Origin: Bacillota bacterium
GTDB taxonomy: Bacteria > Bacillota > GCA-003054495 > Carboxydocellales > JAJZSN01
Assembly (NCBI GenBank): GCA_021849745.1
Contig: JAJZSN010000016.1
Location: 1-44,446, forward strand
DNA: 44,446 nt
Direction of reading: 5' to 3'
Shown here: piece by piece, positions 28,983-36,848 of the stretch
How the letters are laid out: each line of letters starts with the position of its first letter
How positions within the stretch are numbered: the stretch's first letter is position 1
Program-made: the position numbers and the translations under genes
Notes under the pieces: generated by a model
What the model was told of the DNA's origin: nothing
Seen by the model: only the letters and a program-made list of their open reading frames with translations
Database searches by the model: none

Positions 28983-29366
28983 TTACCCCCGCCACCGAGC
29001 CGAATAATCCCGCACATCCACATGAACAAAACCCTGGCTTTGGTAAACACCAATGCCCCCAAAGCCCGCTTGCTCCGCGAGGCGGCTTAGTTCAGCCACC
29101 GCCACCCCCGGCACCTGAATATCCGCTGCCATGCCCTTTAGGTGATAGGAGTTCGTTTCCCCACCCACAGCCCTGTTGTGAGCGGGGCAGCGGTAACCGC
29201 TATTCACCAGTACCGGTTTTCCCGCTAGCTGGCGGAAGGCTTCCAGTTTATTGATTAAATAGGGATGAATCAGCAACCTGCCACAGCATTGACAGGACAA
29301 TTCGGTTTCTACAAAGTGGGCAGAGAGATGCTGTCCCACTCCGGCTATCTTAATCCCTTCCACCAT
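28983..29366 (-). CDS. M15-family D-Ala-D-Ala carboxypeptidase-like protein
   Basis: 127 residues. ATG 29366 has AGGGGG 5 bases upstream. The M15A/YcbK-like zinc motif is visible: NSGYRCPAHNRAVGG, SYHLKGMAADI and FVHVDVRD supply the His/Asp ligands. A CQCCG cluster lies near the N-terminus. There is no signal peptide, so export would need a holin-like partner or lysis. It ends the DUF1659-DUF2922-YvrJ gene group, where such peptidases are often found. Confidence 0.88.
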   Translation of the reverse strand: MVEGIKIAGVGQHLSAHFVETELSCQCCGRLLIHPYLINKLEAFRQLAGKPVLVNSGYRCPAHNRAVGGETNSYHLKGMAADIQVPGVAVAELSRLAEQAGFGGIGVYQSQGFVHVDVRDYSARWRG

Positions 29367-29375
29367 CAGCACCCC

Positions 29376-29561
29376 CTAGAGGTTATTGATTAGCTCGTTC
29401 AGCTCTTTCATATCCATATTGCTCTGCCGGGCAATGATGATACTTAAGAGGTTAATGCTTTTTTGCAAGTCCCGAATAGTGGGTTCCAGGCGGAGCAGCA
29501 GGTAACCCGCCACCACCATCGGGAAACCGTAGTTCGAGGCTAATTTAAAAAGTTCCTCCAC
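29376..29561 (-). CDS. YvrJ-family small membrane protein
   Basis: 61 residues from GTG 29561 (GGGAGG upstream); the longer frame to 29603 has no ribosome site. NYGFPMVVAGYLLLRLEPTI followed by a polar helix (LQKSINLLSIIIARQ) matches the YvrJ family. One membrane segment. YvrJ proteins are holin-like in size and lie beside DUF2922/DUF1659 genes in many Firmicutes. Function unproven. Confidence 0.85.
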   Translation of the reverse strand: MEELFKLASNYGFPMVVAGYLLLRLEPTIRDLQKSINLLSIIIARQSNMDMKELNELINNL

Positions 29562-29586
29562 GCTTTTCCCTCCCTCTATATAAGAC

Positions 29587-29612
29587 AAAAAAAGGGAGGC
29601 CACCGCCTCCCT
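29587..29612 (-). terminator. Terminator after the DUF2922 gene
   Basis: Minus strand GGGAGGC-GGTG-GCCTCCC followed by seven T. Confidence 0.85.
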
Positions 29613-29624
29613 CCCTGGTTACTA

Positions 29625-29843
29625 CTAAAGAATGTTTAATTCTGCCACATCTCGCGTCACAAGTCTGGCACCGGCCACGCCGGTCAGGCTGCCGCCAGTG
29701 CTGGTAAAGACATCCCTTGCCACAATCGTATCCATGACGGTTCTAACTTCGGCCTCCTGCACGTCATCCCTTGGGTTGGTTACACGCAGGGTTACCTTCT
29801 CACCAGCCATATTGACAAAGATTAGTTCTAAAGTCTTAGCCAT
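29625..29843 (-). CDS. DUF2922-family protein
   Basis: 72 residues, TAGGAGG before ATG 29843. TLELIFVNMAGEKVTLRV, NPRDDVQEAEVRTVMDTIVA and GARLVTRDVAELNI match DUF2922. Cytoplasmic, unknown function. Always small and found next to DUF1659, as here (50 bases apart). Confidence 0.88.
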   Translation of the reverse strand: MAKTLELIFVNMAGEKVTLRVTNPRDDVQEAEVRTVMDTIVARDVFTSTGGSLTGVAGARLVTRDVAELNIL

Positions 29844-29893
29844 AATTCCTACCTCCTATTCTCTTAGTTTCACCTTGAACTCGTTGCTACCCT

Positions 29894-30118
29894 TTACTGG
29901 TTCATTAACTCGCTATCATCAGAACGATAAATGCCCAACAGGGCGATGCTTTGCAGGGTGTTGATAGCAGTAGCCACATCATAGAGAGCCTGATCGGTGG
30001 CTGTAACCTTTGCTTTGGAATAGGTAGTGTTTACATAGATGGGGTTACCGCTGGCGTTAACACCATTTTGGTATCTTAGCTTGATGCTGCTGGCATAGGG
30101 TTCCTTTACCACTGCCAT
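29894..30118 (-). CDS. DUF1659-family protein
   Basis: 74 residues, AAAGGAGG before ATG 30118. SSIKLRYQNGVNASGNPIY, TYSKAKVTATDQALYDVATAI and LQSIALLGIYR match DUF1659. First gene of the cassette. A terminator (30169) separates it from the upstream hairpin region. Confidence 0.88.
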   Translation of the reverse strand: MAVVKEPYASSIKLRYQNGVNASGNPIYVNTTYSKAKVTATDQALYDVATAINTLQSIALLGIYRSDDSELMNQ

Positions 30119-30168
30119 TGTCCATTCCTCCTTTAGATTTTATCGGTAGCAGGCCCGCTCCGTACAAA

Positions 30169-30207
30169 TAAAAAAAGCCGACAGGAACAAACGTCCGGTC
30201 GACTTGG
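30169..30207 (-). terminator. Terminator upstream of the DUF1659 gene
   Basis: Minus strand AAGTCGAC pairs with GTCGGCTT (one G-U pair) followed by seven T. It would end a minus-strand transcript coming from the hairpin region 30230-31600. Confidence 0.7.
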
Positions 30208-30229
30208 TATTATTTTACTGCGGGGCAGG

Positions 30230-31610
30230 CTTGCTGTCAAGGGTTTGGGGGTATCTAGGGTACTATTGATTTCTATTACTGATGTGATTAGGCCTGGCCG
30301 TTGCCACGTTGAACAAGGGGCCGCTGCCCCTTTCGGTCACCTTCGCCAGCGTGCCTTTTCTTGCGGGTAAAGCCTTCGAGGTCCGGCACCCTGGCTCTCC
30401 TCTGGGGTCTCCAAAGCCGCACACTGGCGGAAGCCGCTCACGGCTAATCTTTGGGGTCACGGCCACCGCCAGAGTGCTCGCCGTGCTTACGGGTCATGGC
30501 CACCTGCGGCAGCGTGCCCTTATGCTCTTGGGTCAAACCTCTGGGGTCAGGCACCCTGCCTTTCCTCCGGGTCCTGGCCTTCGTGCCAGCCTCCGCTGGC
30601 TGGTCTTCCGGGTCGGCACAAAGGCCCTCACAGGTCCGCAGACACCGAGAGCGGGGTATGAAAGGTTTGTTTAAACCCAGCTACCTATCCCCTCCCCCGC
30701 TCCCGGTGACTGCATTCTTTCGGGTCCTGTGCAAGCCATTCTCTGGGGTCCGTGCAGGTCAGCCCGCCACCAGGCTCTATCCCCATTGGCTCACTCCATC
30801 CCAAACCCTGTCCTATCCCTGAAGGTTCCAGTACCTATCCGTAGCCCTGCCTCGTGGCAGGCCAGCTCTGGGGTCAGGCCTCCGCTCGTTGTCTCCGTTC
30901 CGTTCCGCTACCGGTCGCTCCGCTGGGCCAGCGGCTTAGTTTAGGGTATTCCTCTTAAGCCGGTCCGCAAGCCCCGCTCCACTCCCTCACGCTACACTGC
31001 ACTCCACCAACCAGCTCCGGCCTACCGGGGTATTCCTCTTGGGTCTAAGGCCGCACCTTGCCGCAGATCGGCTTTGGGGTAACCTCTGGGTTCACCGATC
31101 TGCGGCAAAGTGCTCGCATTGCTCTGTGGTCTTTGTGCCGCTGCAGCGGCCCACTGTAGCCCGAGAAGCGGGCTGCCCACCCAAGCGGCAGCTGCCGCCG
31201 GTCAACCCCAACCCTCCAAACCTCCCGCCCCAGGCTTGGGGCCGGGAGGCTTCCGCCTTTGGTGCACATCAGAAGCTATTCCTCCCATATCTCTCCATTG
31301 TACTGCGCCTTTGCCGCTGCTCCCCGCTGCTACGACTTCCTGCCGGTGCAGCGGCACCTGCCACCGCCGGGATTTTTCGGCACCCCTGTTGCGGGTCATC
31401 CTCTTTGGGTGCCGAAAAATCCAGCATTGCCCTAGTCCAAACTGCAGCGTCAATGCCGGAGCCATCAAGGGCCGCTGCGAAAATTTTTATGCTCCCTTTG
31501 GAGCGGATCTCTGGGGTCAGCATAAAATTTTTCTCCGCTTTCCGGGCACAGCCCTCCACCCTTGACAGCCCCGGCACCGGCTCCGTGGTGCTCGAAGAAA
31601 ATGGGAGGTT
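30230..31610. repeat. GC-rich hairpin array with shared loop motif; no convincing gene
   Basis: At least seven long inverted repeats were found by eye. Stems: 30345-30355/30385-30395, 30508-30518/30550-30560, 30576-30587/30615-30626, 31053-31071/31095-31113, 31313-31321/31347-31355, 31370-31385/31407-31422 and 31479-31493/31519-31533. Stem sequences differ, but most loops carry GGGT(C/A)A, and CTCTGGGGTC or a close variant recurs about 18 times. Open frames here are long only because the DNA is GC-rich; none has a ribosome site or a recognisable product. It may be a structured RNA, a protein-binding array or decayed mobile DNA. Confidence 0.7.
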
Positions 31611-31617
31611 GTTAGGT

Positions 31618-31938
31618 ATGCTGAGAAAGTTACTGGGTAAGGTTGATGAAGGTCGGTTTGGTCGGGGGTTAGCAGGTCTGGCCGCTGGCTGGCAGTTTGA
31701 AGTTGGCTATCGGGTCTTTGGTCAGCGGGGCGTGGAGGTACGGGGCTTTGTGAAGTATGGCCGCAAGCAGTACACCGTAGCCATCTCCCCCAAAGGGGCC
31801 TGGTGCAGCTGCTCCGATGTGGTCTACCGGGGCACCCTCTGCAAGCACATCGCCTTCGTAGCAATGGCCGAGCTGGCCCACTATGCTGCCGAGCGTAGTG
31901 CCCATCGGGAACCCCAGGAGGTACGCCCCGGCACCTAG
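31618..31938 (+). CDS. SWIM zinc-finger protein
   Basis: 106 residues from ATG 31618 (GGGAGG 9 bases upstream). The open frame extends far upstream, but only through the hairpin array. The SWIM motif CxCx(n)CxH is present as WCSCSDVVYRGTLCKHI, after a beta-rich part (VEVRGFVKYGRKQYTVAIS). SWIM domains bind nucleic acid or protein. Here the domain stands alone. Base composition matches the hairpin array rather than the AT-rich genes to the left. Confidence 0.85.
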   Translation: MLRKLLGKVDEGRFGRGLAGLAAGWQFEVGYRVFGQRGVEVRGFVKYGRKQYTVAISPKGAWCSCSDVVYRGTLCKHIAFVAMAELAHYAAERSAHREPQEVRPGT

Positions 31939-32068
31939 CCGGGGCAGCCCGGCGGGGCCGGGCTTTAGCTGCGGCTGCAGTTTTGCCCATGCTGCAGTTG
32001 CCCGGCTTAATACCCCTTATGTCAGTATATAGGTGTGTTACTATTTACATTCGTGCATACTATATAGT

Positions 32069-32145
32069 GAAGGCTGTATAGGTTCGGACTATACAGCCAT
32101 AGATTCCAACGGGCTGCTGAGGATTGGAACCTCGGCAGCCTTTTC
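32069..32145 (+). terminator. Two consecutive hairpins ending in TTTT
   Basis: GGCTGTATAG/CTATACAGCC (10 bp) then GGCTGCTGAGG/CCTCGGCAGCC followed by TTTT. TTCCAA/TTGGAA could form an alternative stem. It probably ends plus-strand transcription between convergent genes. Confidence 0.6.
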
Positions 32146-32146
32146 A

Positions 32147-32689
32147 TTATCTCTTTACCTGGTCAAGATCCGCAATCTGCAGGGAAATATGGTCATCACA
32201 CAATCCCTTCAAATATCCGGCCTTTTGCCTGTCTACAATGCCTAAAACTACCGTTTTTCCCAACTGTCTAGCCATATTGACGGCCGGTTCGTAGTCAGTA
32301 TCGGCACTTAACAGGATTGCTTCATCGTAGGCATTGAAAAACGCTAAAGACACTAAATCTACAGCGATGTTAACATCAGTGCCTTTCTCGGTGTAAATAT
32401 CTTGACCACTAGCATCCTTTCCAACAACCTGTAAATAACCAATTTTGGCAATGCAATTAGGAACCTGTTTGTTTAAAGTATCCACAAAATGCTTAGTAGA
32501 AGCTGCCTTTTGTTTATCGTTGTCACTTGCCGCGGTGTAATAATATAATTTTTGTAAATTACCATTTCGCTTTCCAGCTAAATAGTTGGCTAGTTTGGAA
32601 TAATCAATTCTCTGCTGACTCCCACCATATAGGTTGGTTACAGCTTTCTCAAAGTTATTCCCGTCTATGAAGACCATAACTCTTTTCAA
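32147..32689 (-). CDS. NYN-domain (PIN-like) nuclease
   Basis: 180 residues. The NYN/LabA-type fold is visible: VMVFIDGNNFEKA, then YYYTAASD, EKGTDVNIAVDLVSLA and EAILLSADTDYEPAVNMAR. The acidic residues (D in FIDGNN, D in KGTDV, DTD) are the expected metal site of an RNase. Cytoplasmic. It has the clearest housekeeping promoter in the window and a 170-base structured leader, which hints at self-control through its own mRNA. Confidence 0.9.
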   Translation of the reverse strand: MKRVMVFIDGNNFEKAVTNLYGGSQQRIDYSKLANYLAGKRNGNLQKLYYYTAASDNDKQKAASTKHFVDTLNKQVPNCIAKIGYLQVVGKDASGQDIYTEKGTDVNIAVDLVSLAFFNAYDEAILLSADTDYEPAVNMARQLGKTVVLGIVDRQKAGYLKGLCDDHISLQIADLDQVKR

Positions 32690-32860
32690 AAAAATTCCTC
32701 AAAGAAAGACTAAAGGCACTAGCTTCTAATGCCAGCGCCCGTCCGTTTGTCTCTTGCCAATTGAACTTCCATTATCCAATTGGCGATTTTCTCTTTTGAG
32801 GAACATCTCCCAGTGATGTTCCTGTTGCTCTCTGCGAGCTTAAGTCCGAACCTTAAGCTT
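32690..32860 (-). promoter_or_regulatory. Structured leader of the NYN gene
   Basis: Perfect or near-perfect stems: GGAACATC/GATGTTCC, GCCAATTG/CAATTGGC and GGCA-TAG/CTA-TGCC, in series between promoter and start codon. I do not match it to a known riboswitch. Confidence 0.5.
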
Positions 32861-32866
32861 AAATTC

Positions 32867-32896
32867 ATTATAAAGACCTGTCCCTTTATGTGTCAA
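32867..32896 (-). promoter_or_regulatory. Housekeeping promoter of the NYN gene
   Basis: TTGACA and TATAAT, both perfect, with 18-base spacing on the minus strand. Confidence 0.85.
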
Positions 32897-33133
32897 TAAG
32901 AAAAGCCCGTTCCTATCAGGGTTTTCTAAGAAGGAGAACTTTATTCCAAGAGGTGAGTTTTAAAATAATAAATCACTGGTCCAAGACAAGTTTCTAAACT
33001 GATAATTCCCGGGAATCATCACAATATCCTTCTGTTTACAAATTGGCAGTTGCTCCAGCTGATATCTTTCTCTGAAAATTTCCTACCAGCACAAAACCGG
33101 CCCCGTTGGGCCGGCTGTTTATTTTCTATCCCT

Positions 33134-33418
33134 CTACAGTTGTTTAACCCCAGGAAATTCAAGCACCTTGTTATCCCGTTCCAGCCCCTGCCTGCGCTTT
33201 TGTAATATCTCCTGCAGACTTGCCATACCCGATTCAGTCAGCCCTGGCCCAAACTCCACCTGAATGGCGGCGGAATGAAAGAGCAGGTCAAAGAGTGCTT
33301 CGTGTTTCTGGGCTTCCTCCAGCATCCCCCGCTCCGTGTAGAAGTTCTTTGCCACCGTGAGTGCCGTAAATAAGGTACAAACCTCGTCACCTTCTAACTT
33401 AATCAACCGAAATTCCAC
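33134..33418 (-). CDS. Hypothetical element protein
   Basis: 94 residues from GTG 33418, overlapping the stop of the upstream gene by 16 bases; TTG 33406 is an alternative start. It is helical and acidic/basic mixed (VCTLFTALTVAKNFYTERG, EAQKHEALFDLLFHSAA). Last gene of the leftward replication operon. Not recognised. Confidence 0.65.
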   Translation of the reverse strand: MEFRLIKLEGDEVCTLFTALTVAKNFYTERGMLEEAQKHEALFDLLFHSAAIQVEFGPGLTESGMASLQEILQKRRQGLERDNKVLEFPGVKQL

Positions 33419-33735
33419 TCCTTTGCCACCGCCCCTGGCGGTAAATCCTCCGGTTCTCCTTCAATAAATTGAAAGAGCCCACCATCCTCCGGCTCGTCCA
33501 AGCTATCCTCGGCCTTTGCTATAGCCGGGGGTTTGTCCAGCAGGCTCACCTGCACTGGGTTAATCTGCACCGTCACTGGCTCGTTGGGCTTGAATTGCTT
33601 TAGCTCCAGTAAATTCTCATCCGTTAGTTCGATATCATCCAGCAGCACCCGGATGGCTTGTGCCCAACCATCGGTCAGGGTCCGGTTGGCGATTTCAATT
33701 TTCTTGATCCGTGCCTTAAAGTCTGCTTGTCGCAT
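33403..33735 (-). CDS. Hypothetical element protein
   Basis: 110 residues, GGAGGGAG before ATG 33735. A helical N-terminus (ADFKARIKKIEIANRTLTDG) and an acidic, Pro-rich C-terminus, the style of small phage accessory proteins. It lies 25 bases after rusA and overlaps the next gene. Not recognised. Confidence 0.65.
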   Translation of the reverse strand: MRQADFKARIKKIEIANRTLTDGWAQAIRVLLDDIELTDENLLELKQFKPNEPVTVQINPVQVSLLDKPPAIAKAEDSLDEPEDGGLFQFIEGEPEDLPPGAVAKEWNFG

Positions 33736-33760
33736 AGTCTATACTCCCTCCTGTTGTTTG

Positions 33761-34108
33761 TCAATCATTTACAATTTGCTGCACCACTACCTCTGCCCGC
33801 TCTGGGATTCCCCTCTTTAGGCTGGCAAAGAGTTTCACCACCTGCCGGTCATCTTGCCAGGCAATACCATTTAACCCATCACTGATGGCCTTCACATAGT
33901 TGTCCAAATCACCGGGTCGGCGGCTAAAGTAGAATTTTACCCCCAACGCCACCGGCCCCGTAAGGGGCTGGGGGAAAAGGTTTTTGGCATAAAGACCCAC
34001 CGCCCTTTCATACTCCCGGCAGTTTTGCGGTGTGTAGATGTTCCCATGCTTGCCCACCCTGGGTCGATGCTTTGGTACCGGTCGCCCGGGGATGGTAAAG
34101 TGTATCAT
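33761..34108 (-). CDS. rusA: RusA-family Holliday junction resolvase
   Basis: 115 residues. HFTIPGRPVPKHRPRVGKHG at the start and the catalytic block GDLDNYVKAISDGLNG, WQDDRQV with the conserved Asp residues identify RusA. It cuts four-way junctions during phage replication and recombination. GGAGGTGAG precedes ATG 34108. Confidence 0.92.
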   Translation of the reverse strand: MIHFTIPGRPVPKHRPRVGKHGNIYTPQNCREYERAVGLYAKNLFPQPLTGPVALGVKFYFSRRPGDLDNYVKAISDGLNGIAWQDDRQVVKLFASLKRGIPERAEVVVQQIVND

Positions 34109-34145
34109 GCTAATTTCTCACCTCCAACCTCTCACTTCCCGCCTC

Positions 34146-35045
34146 TCAGGCCAGCCGGTAATCCGGCCCCTCACAGCGTAGCAGCCTCCCTCGACACATG
34201 GCAAAAAGCCTGCTGGCGGTGGCATCGCCGATTTTTTCCGCCAGGGTGTCCATATCTTCGTTGCTGGTAAAGCAGGTGGGCAGGCCCATGCGGTAGCGGT
34301 AGTTGATGATGCGGTAGTATTGATTGAGCACCCATTCGGTGGTCTTGGCTTTGCCCAGATCGTCCCAGATTAGAAGTTCCACCCGCTCGATGCTGCCGAT
34401 GAGTTTTTCAAAGTGCTCGTTATCCTCGGCAAACTGCCCCTGCCTCAGTTCCGCCACAATGTCGGCATCGTTCACCAGCAGTACCTGGACACCACTATGC
34501 AGCAGGGTGAGGGCCACCGCCGATAGCAAATGGGTTTTTCCCATGCCGTAGGAATTATGCTTGGCTTTTACAGCGGCCCGCTGCACCGGGTCCCGGATTT
34601 CCTTGATGCTGCTTTCACCCATTTTGGCCAGAAACCCCAGGCTATTGTTTCGTTCTTTCCGAATGGCCTGGAATTCAGCCACATACTTCCGGGCCATTGC
34701 CAGCATTTTGGTGTTGTGGGGTAAGAGTTTGTAATTTTTAAAGGTGGCCCCGGTAAAGGCCGGGTCGATGTGGCTGCTTTTGATGCGCCGCTCAAGCATC
34801 CGTTGTTTGCGACACTCACAGAAGGTAAAAGCACCGTCACCTGCTGGGACAAATTCCAGATCTCGGCACTTGCTGCAGCGGTACTGTGGCTCCTCTATGG
34901 TAGATGGCTGGGGCTGGGTGGTTCCCTGCTCACTTTGCTGTTTCTTTGCCGCTTGCCTTTCCCTAGCTATCCTGGACCAGATGGGCATAGCGGCTGGTGG
35001 GTCGGTTGGGGATAGTTTGGTCAGAATCTTCTCGATGGTTTCCAC
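34146..35045 (-). CDS. DnaC-like helicase loader with unusual P-loop
   Basis: 299 residues from GTG 35045 (AAAGGAGG upstream). A zinc-binding pair (CSKCRDL, CECRKQ at about 55-80) precedes an AAA+ ATPase domain with Walker B LLIWDDLGKA. The Walker A is odd: after NSLGFLA, where the loop normally continues GxxGxGKTH, about 23 residues (KMGESSIKEIRDPVQRAAV...) intervene before NSYGMGKTHLL. It probably loads the replicative helicase at the element origin. The start lies 83 bases inside the initiator gene. Confidence 0.88.
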   Translation of the reverse strand: METIEKILTKLSPTDPPAAMPIWSRIARERQAAKKQQSEQGTTQPQPSTIEEPQYRCSKCRDLEFVPAGDGAFTFCECRKQRMLERRIKSSHIDPAFTGATFKNYKLLPHNTKMLAMARKYVAEFQAIRKERNNSLGFLAKMGESSIKEIRDPVQRAAVKAKHNSYGMGKTHLLSAVALTLLHSGVQVLLVNDADIVAELRQGQFAEDNEHFEKLIGSIERVELLIWDDLGKAKTTEWVLNQYYRIINYRYRMGLPTCFTSNEDMDTLAEKIGDATASRLFAMCRGRLLRCEGPDYRLA

Positions 35046-36000
35046 TGGTGTTACCTCCTTTAGGTGTGCCCCCTCCCCGTTCCCGCTCCTGGGCCAACCG
35101 CCGCATAATGCCGGTGGTGTATTCCTCCCGTTTATCCCGGTGGCGGGCTAGGTGGATGGCAATGGCTTCCAGAACGATTTCTGCCGGGTACTGTTCCCAT
35201 TGATTCATGTGTTTTGCGACGATGGAAGGTGAGATGCTTCGGTGCTTTCTGGTCTGGCTAACCAGTTGCCAGTAGTCCCGAAGGGTATCTGTCTGCCTAT
35301 AGCTGTATCTGGGGAACTGGGCTAAAATGTCCGGTAGGGTTGCCCTTTTATCCATATTGGCTTTGTGGGGGGATTGGGGGGTATTCTTATACCCATATTC
35401 TTTAGTATTCTTACCTATATTCTTGGGCGTCCCGTAGGCCGCGCCGTTATTGGCCTCTTGGGCTGTCACTGGTACTGTAGGAGTACCAGTGCTAGTACTC
35501 TCAGAGTACCAGGCTGGTACTGTAGCAGTACCAGTGGAGGCCTTTGCTGGTACTCCTAGCGTACCAGTGAGAGAAGGTTCTGGTACTGCAGGAGTACCAG
35601 GGGGCGATTCTGTTGGTACTGTGACAGTACCAGGGAGTTGGCTTTCTTCCGCCTCTAGCTCCTCGCAGGAATCTTCTTCGGCTCTGGCCTGGTACCGCTG
35701 CCATCTGCTGACCTTCACCTTCATGCCCTTTAGTGGGGCCGCCTGTACCACCAGGTAGCCCTGGTCTTGTAGGAACCGCAGGGCAGCGGCGATGGTGCTT
35801 TTACTGATGGTCTTGCCCTGCTGCCCCAGATTCTGTTGGATTTCTTTGTAGCTCAGATAAAGCTCCCCAGCGGCCAGCTCGCCGGTGGCGAAGGGGGTTG
35901 CTTTCAGCAGGCAGTAGACCCAGAGCTTAAAGCATATGTCGGGCATATTAAAATGTCCGTGGTCGATGGTCTTACGCCAGAGCTTAATCCAACCCGACAC
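34963..36000 (-). CDS. Replication initiator-like protein with repeat-bearing middle
   Basis: 345 residues from GTG 36000 (AAGGAGGG 7 bases upstream); the frame further upstream overlaps another gene. The N-terminal winged-helix-type domain (WIKLWRKTIDHGHF, LYLSYKEIQQNLG, SKSTIAAALRFLQDQGYLVV) is typical of phage initiators. A middle with 11-residue repeats (TGT-TVP) and a C-terminal basic helical domain (TLPDILAQFPRYSYRQTD, VAKHMNQWEQYPAEIVLEAI) follow. It stands just upstream of the DnaC-like gene, like lambda O before P. The middle codes for six DNA palindromes that may be the origin. Confidence 0.82.
   Translation of the reverse strand: MSGWIKLWRKTIDHGHFNMPDICFKLWVYCLLKATPFATGELAAGELYLSYKEIQQNLGQQGKTISKSTIAAALRFLQDQGYLVVQAAPLKGMKVKVSRWQRYQARAEEDSCEELEAEESQLPGTVTVPTESPPGTPAVPEPSLTGTLGVPAKASTGTATVPAWYSESTSTGTPTVPVTAQEANNGAAYGTPKNIGKNTKEYGYKNTPQSPHKANMDKRATLPDILAQFPRYSYRQTDTLRDYWQLVSQTRKHRSISPSIVAKHMNQWEQYPAEIVLEAIAIHLARHRDKREEYTTGIMRRLAQERERGGGTPKGGNTSGNHREDSDQTIPNRPTSRYAHLVQDS
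35468..35633. repeat. Six palindromic repeats, probable replication origin iterons
   Basis: The unit CTGGTACT-N5-AGTACCAG occurs at 35469, 35492 (imperfect), 35514, 35547, 35580 and 35613. The last four starts are exactly 33 bases apart, so each lies on the same helix face and keeps the codon frame. The position inside the initiator gene matches lambdoid origins. Confidence 0.75.
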
Positions 36001-36013
36001 CCCGCCTCCCTCC

Positions 36014-36373
36014 TTAGTCTTCCAGCACCAGCTTGAGCTGGCAGCTGAATTTCTCCTGGGCAATCTTCTCCAAAGCTCGGGTCCGGCGGATAATGGCTTT
36101 GGCCCTGGGCAGCAGGTGCCGGGTGGCCACTGCCAAGTCTGCTTCATCCTGAATGACGAAATAACCACCACCTGTGGGCTCTGTGCAACTGCCAATGGGC
36201 AGACCGTGCTTAACCACCAAACTGTAGATTATTTCCCTAGCCTCCCTCTCAGATAGGCCAGAGAGCTTGGCCAACTGGACTTTGGTGATGGCTTGCCGAT
36301 GGCCGGTGGGAATGAGTGAATAGATCAGTTGTTCCCGACAAGTTAATGAATTTATATCTAGAACCAAGGCCAT
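36014..36373 (-). CDS. HTH-type element protein
   Basis: 119 residues from ATG 36373 (GAAGGG 6 bases before). It shows a winged-helix pattern (REQLIYSLIPTGHRQAIT, VQLAKLSGLSEREAREIIYSL, GYFVIQDEADLAV), then a basic helix. It is probably a DNA-binding protein of the replication module, 13 bases before the initiator start. Family not certain. Confidence 0.7.
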   Translation of the reverse strand: MALVLDINSLTCREQLIYSLIPTGHRQAITKVQLAKLSGLSEREAREIIYSLVVKHGLPIGSCTEPTGGGYFVIQDEADLAVATRHLLPRAKAIIRRTRALEKIAQEKFSCQLKLVLED

Positions 36374-36465
36374 AACCACCCTTCAAGATTTATTAGTTAG
36401 AGCACAGTAATAGAAATGTGAAAGCATGGAAATATATAATTGAAACATCAATGGAGGGTATCCTT

Positions 36466-36627
36466 ATGTCTAGAAAGCCTCTACAGACTGCTCAGGAAAA
36501 GCTACTGTATTTGGGTAGCATTTATGGAATGGAGAATGTAGTTGAAATACTTGAGAGTCGTTTGCATCGTTCCGTCGGGAATAACAATATGTTCAATAAT
36601 AAAAATAAGATTCACCGGGTCAAATGA
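36466..36627 (+). CDS. Small hypothetical protein on the opposite strand
   Basis: 53 residues. ATG 36466 has GGAGGG 7 bases upstream. MSRKPLQTAQEKLLYLGSIY is followed by ENVVEILESRLHRSV and a basic N/K tail. It is the only plus-strand gene inside the leftward operon, so it probably has its own promoter and may be a cargo or control gene. Not recognised. Confidence 0.5.
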   Translation: MSRKPLQTAQEKLLYLGSIYGMENVVEILESRLHRSVGNNNMFNNKNKIHRVK

Positions 36628-36664
36628 AGATAATAACCCGTTATTATTCAAATGAACACCCCGC

Positions 36665-36702
36665 ACCCGAAGTCTGACCGGCAGATGGGAGCGGGGTTAT
36701 TC
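36665..36702. terminator. Hairpin after the 36466 gene
   Basis: CCCCGC pairs with GCGGGG around a 26-base loop, followed by TTATT. Confidence 0.4.
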
Positions 36703-36848
36703 AGTTGTCGGCGCATTTTCTGTCCATCAGCCATCGGTTTTGGTTTTGGGAGAATATATATGTTTTTTTGATATTGGCCATTATCAGTTGGCCGTTGTAC
36801 ATTGGGTTTTGGCTTTTAGAATGGACGAGGACTAACGGCCGAGGGCCT

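Noticed and set aside
30230..31610. OLE, GOLLD or ROOL large RNA
   Set aside because: I could not match any conserved core of these RNAs. The known OLE partner gene is absent. A covariance-model search would decide.
31039..31617. Long open frame upstream of the SWIM start
   Set aside because: It runs through the hairpin array, is open only because of high GC, and the translation has no recognisable features. A good ribosome site marks ATG 31618.
35468..35633. CRISPR-like spacing of palindromes
   Set aside because: The intervals are 1-12 bases of coding sequence, the units lie inside a gene, and no cas genes are present.
36001..36195. N-terminal extension of the initiator gene to 36195
   Set aside because: It overlaps the upstream HTH gene, is Pro/Trp-rich without pattern, and GTG 36000 has a strong ribosome site.
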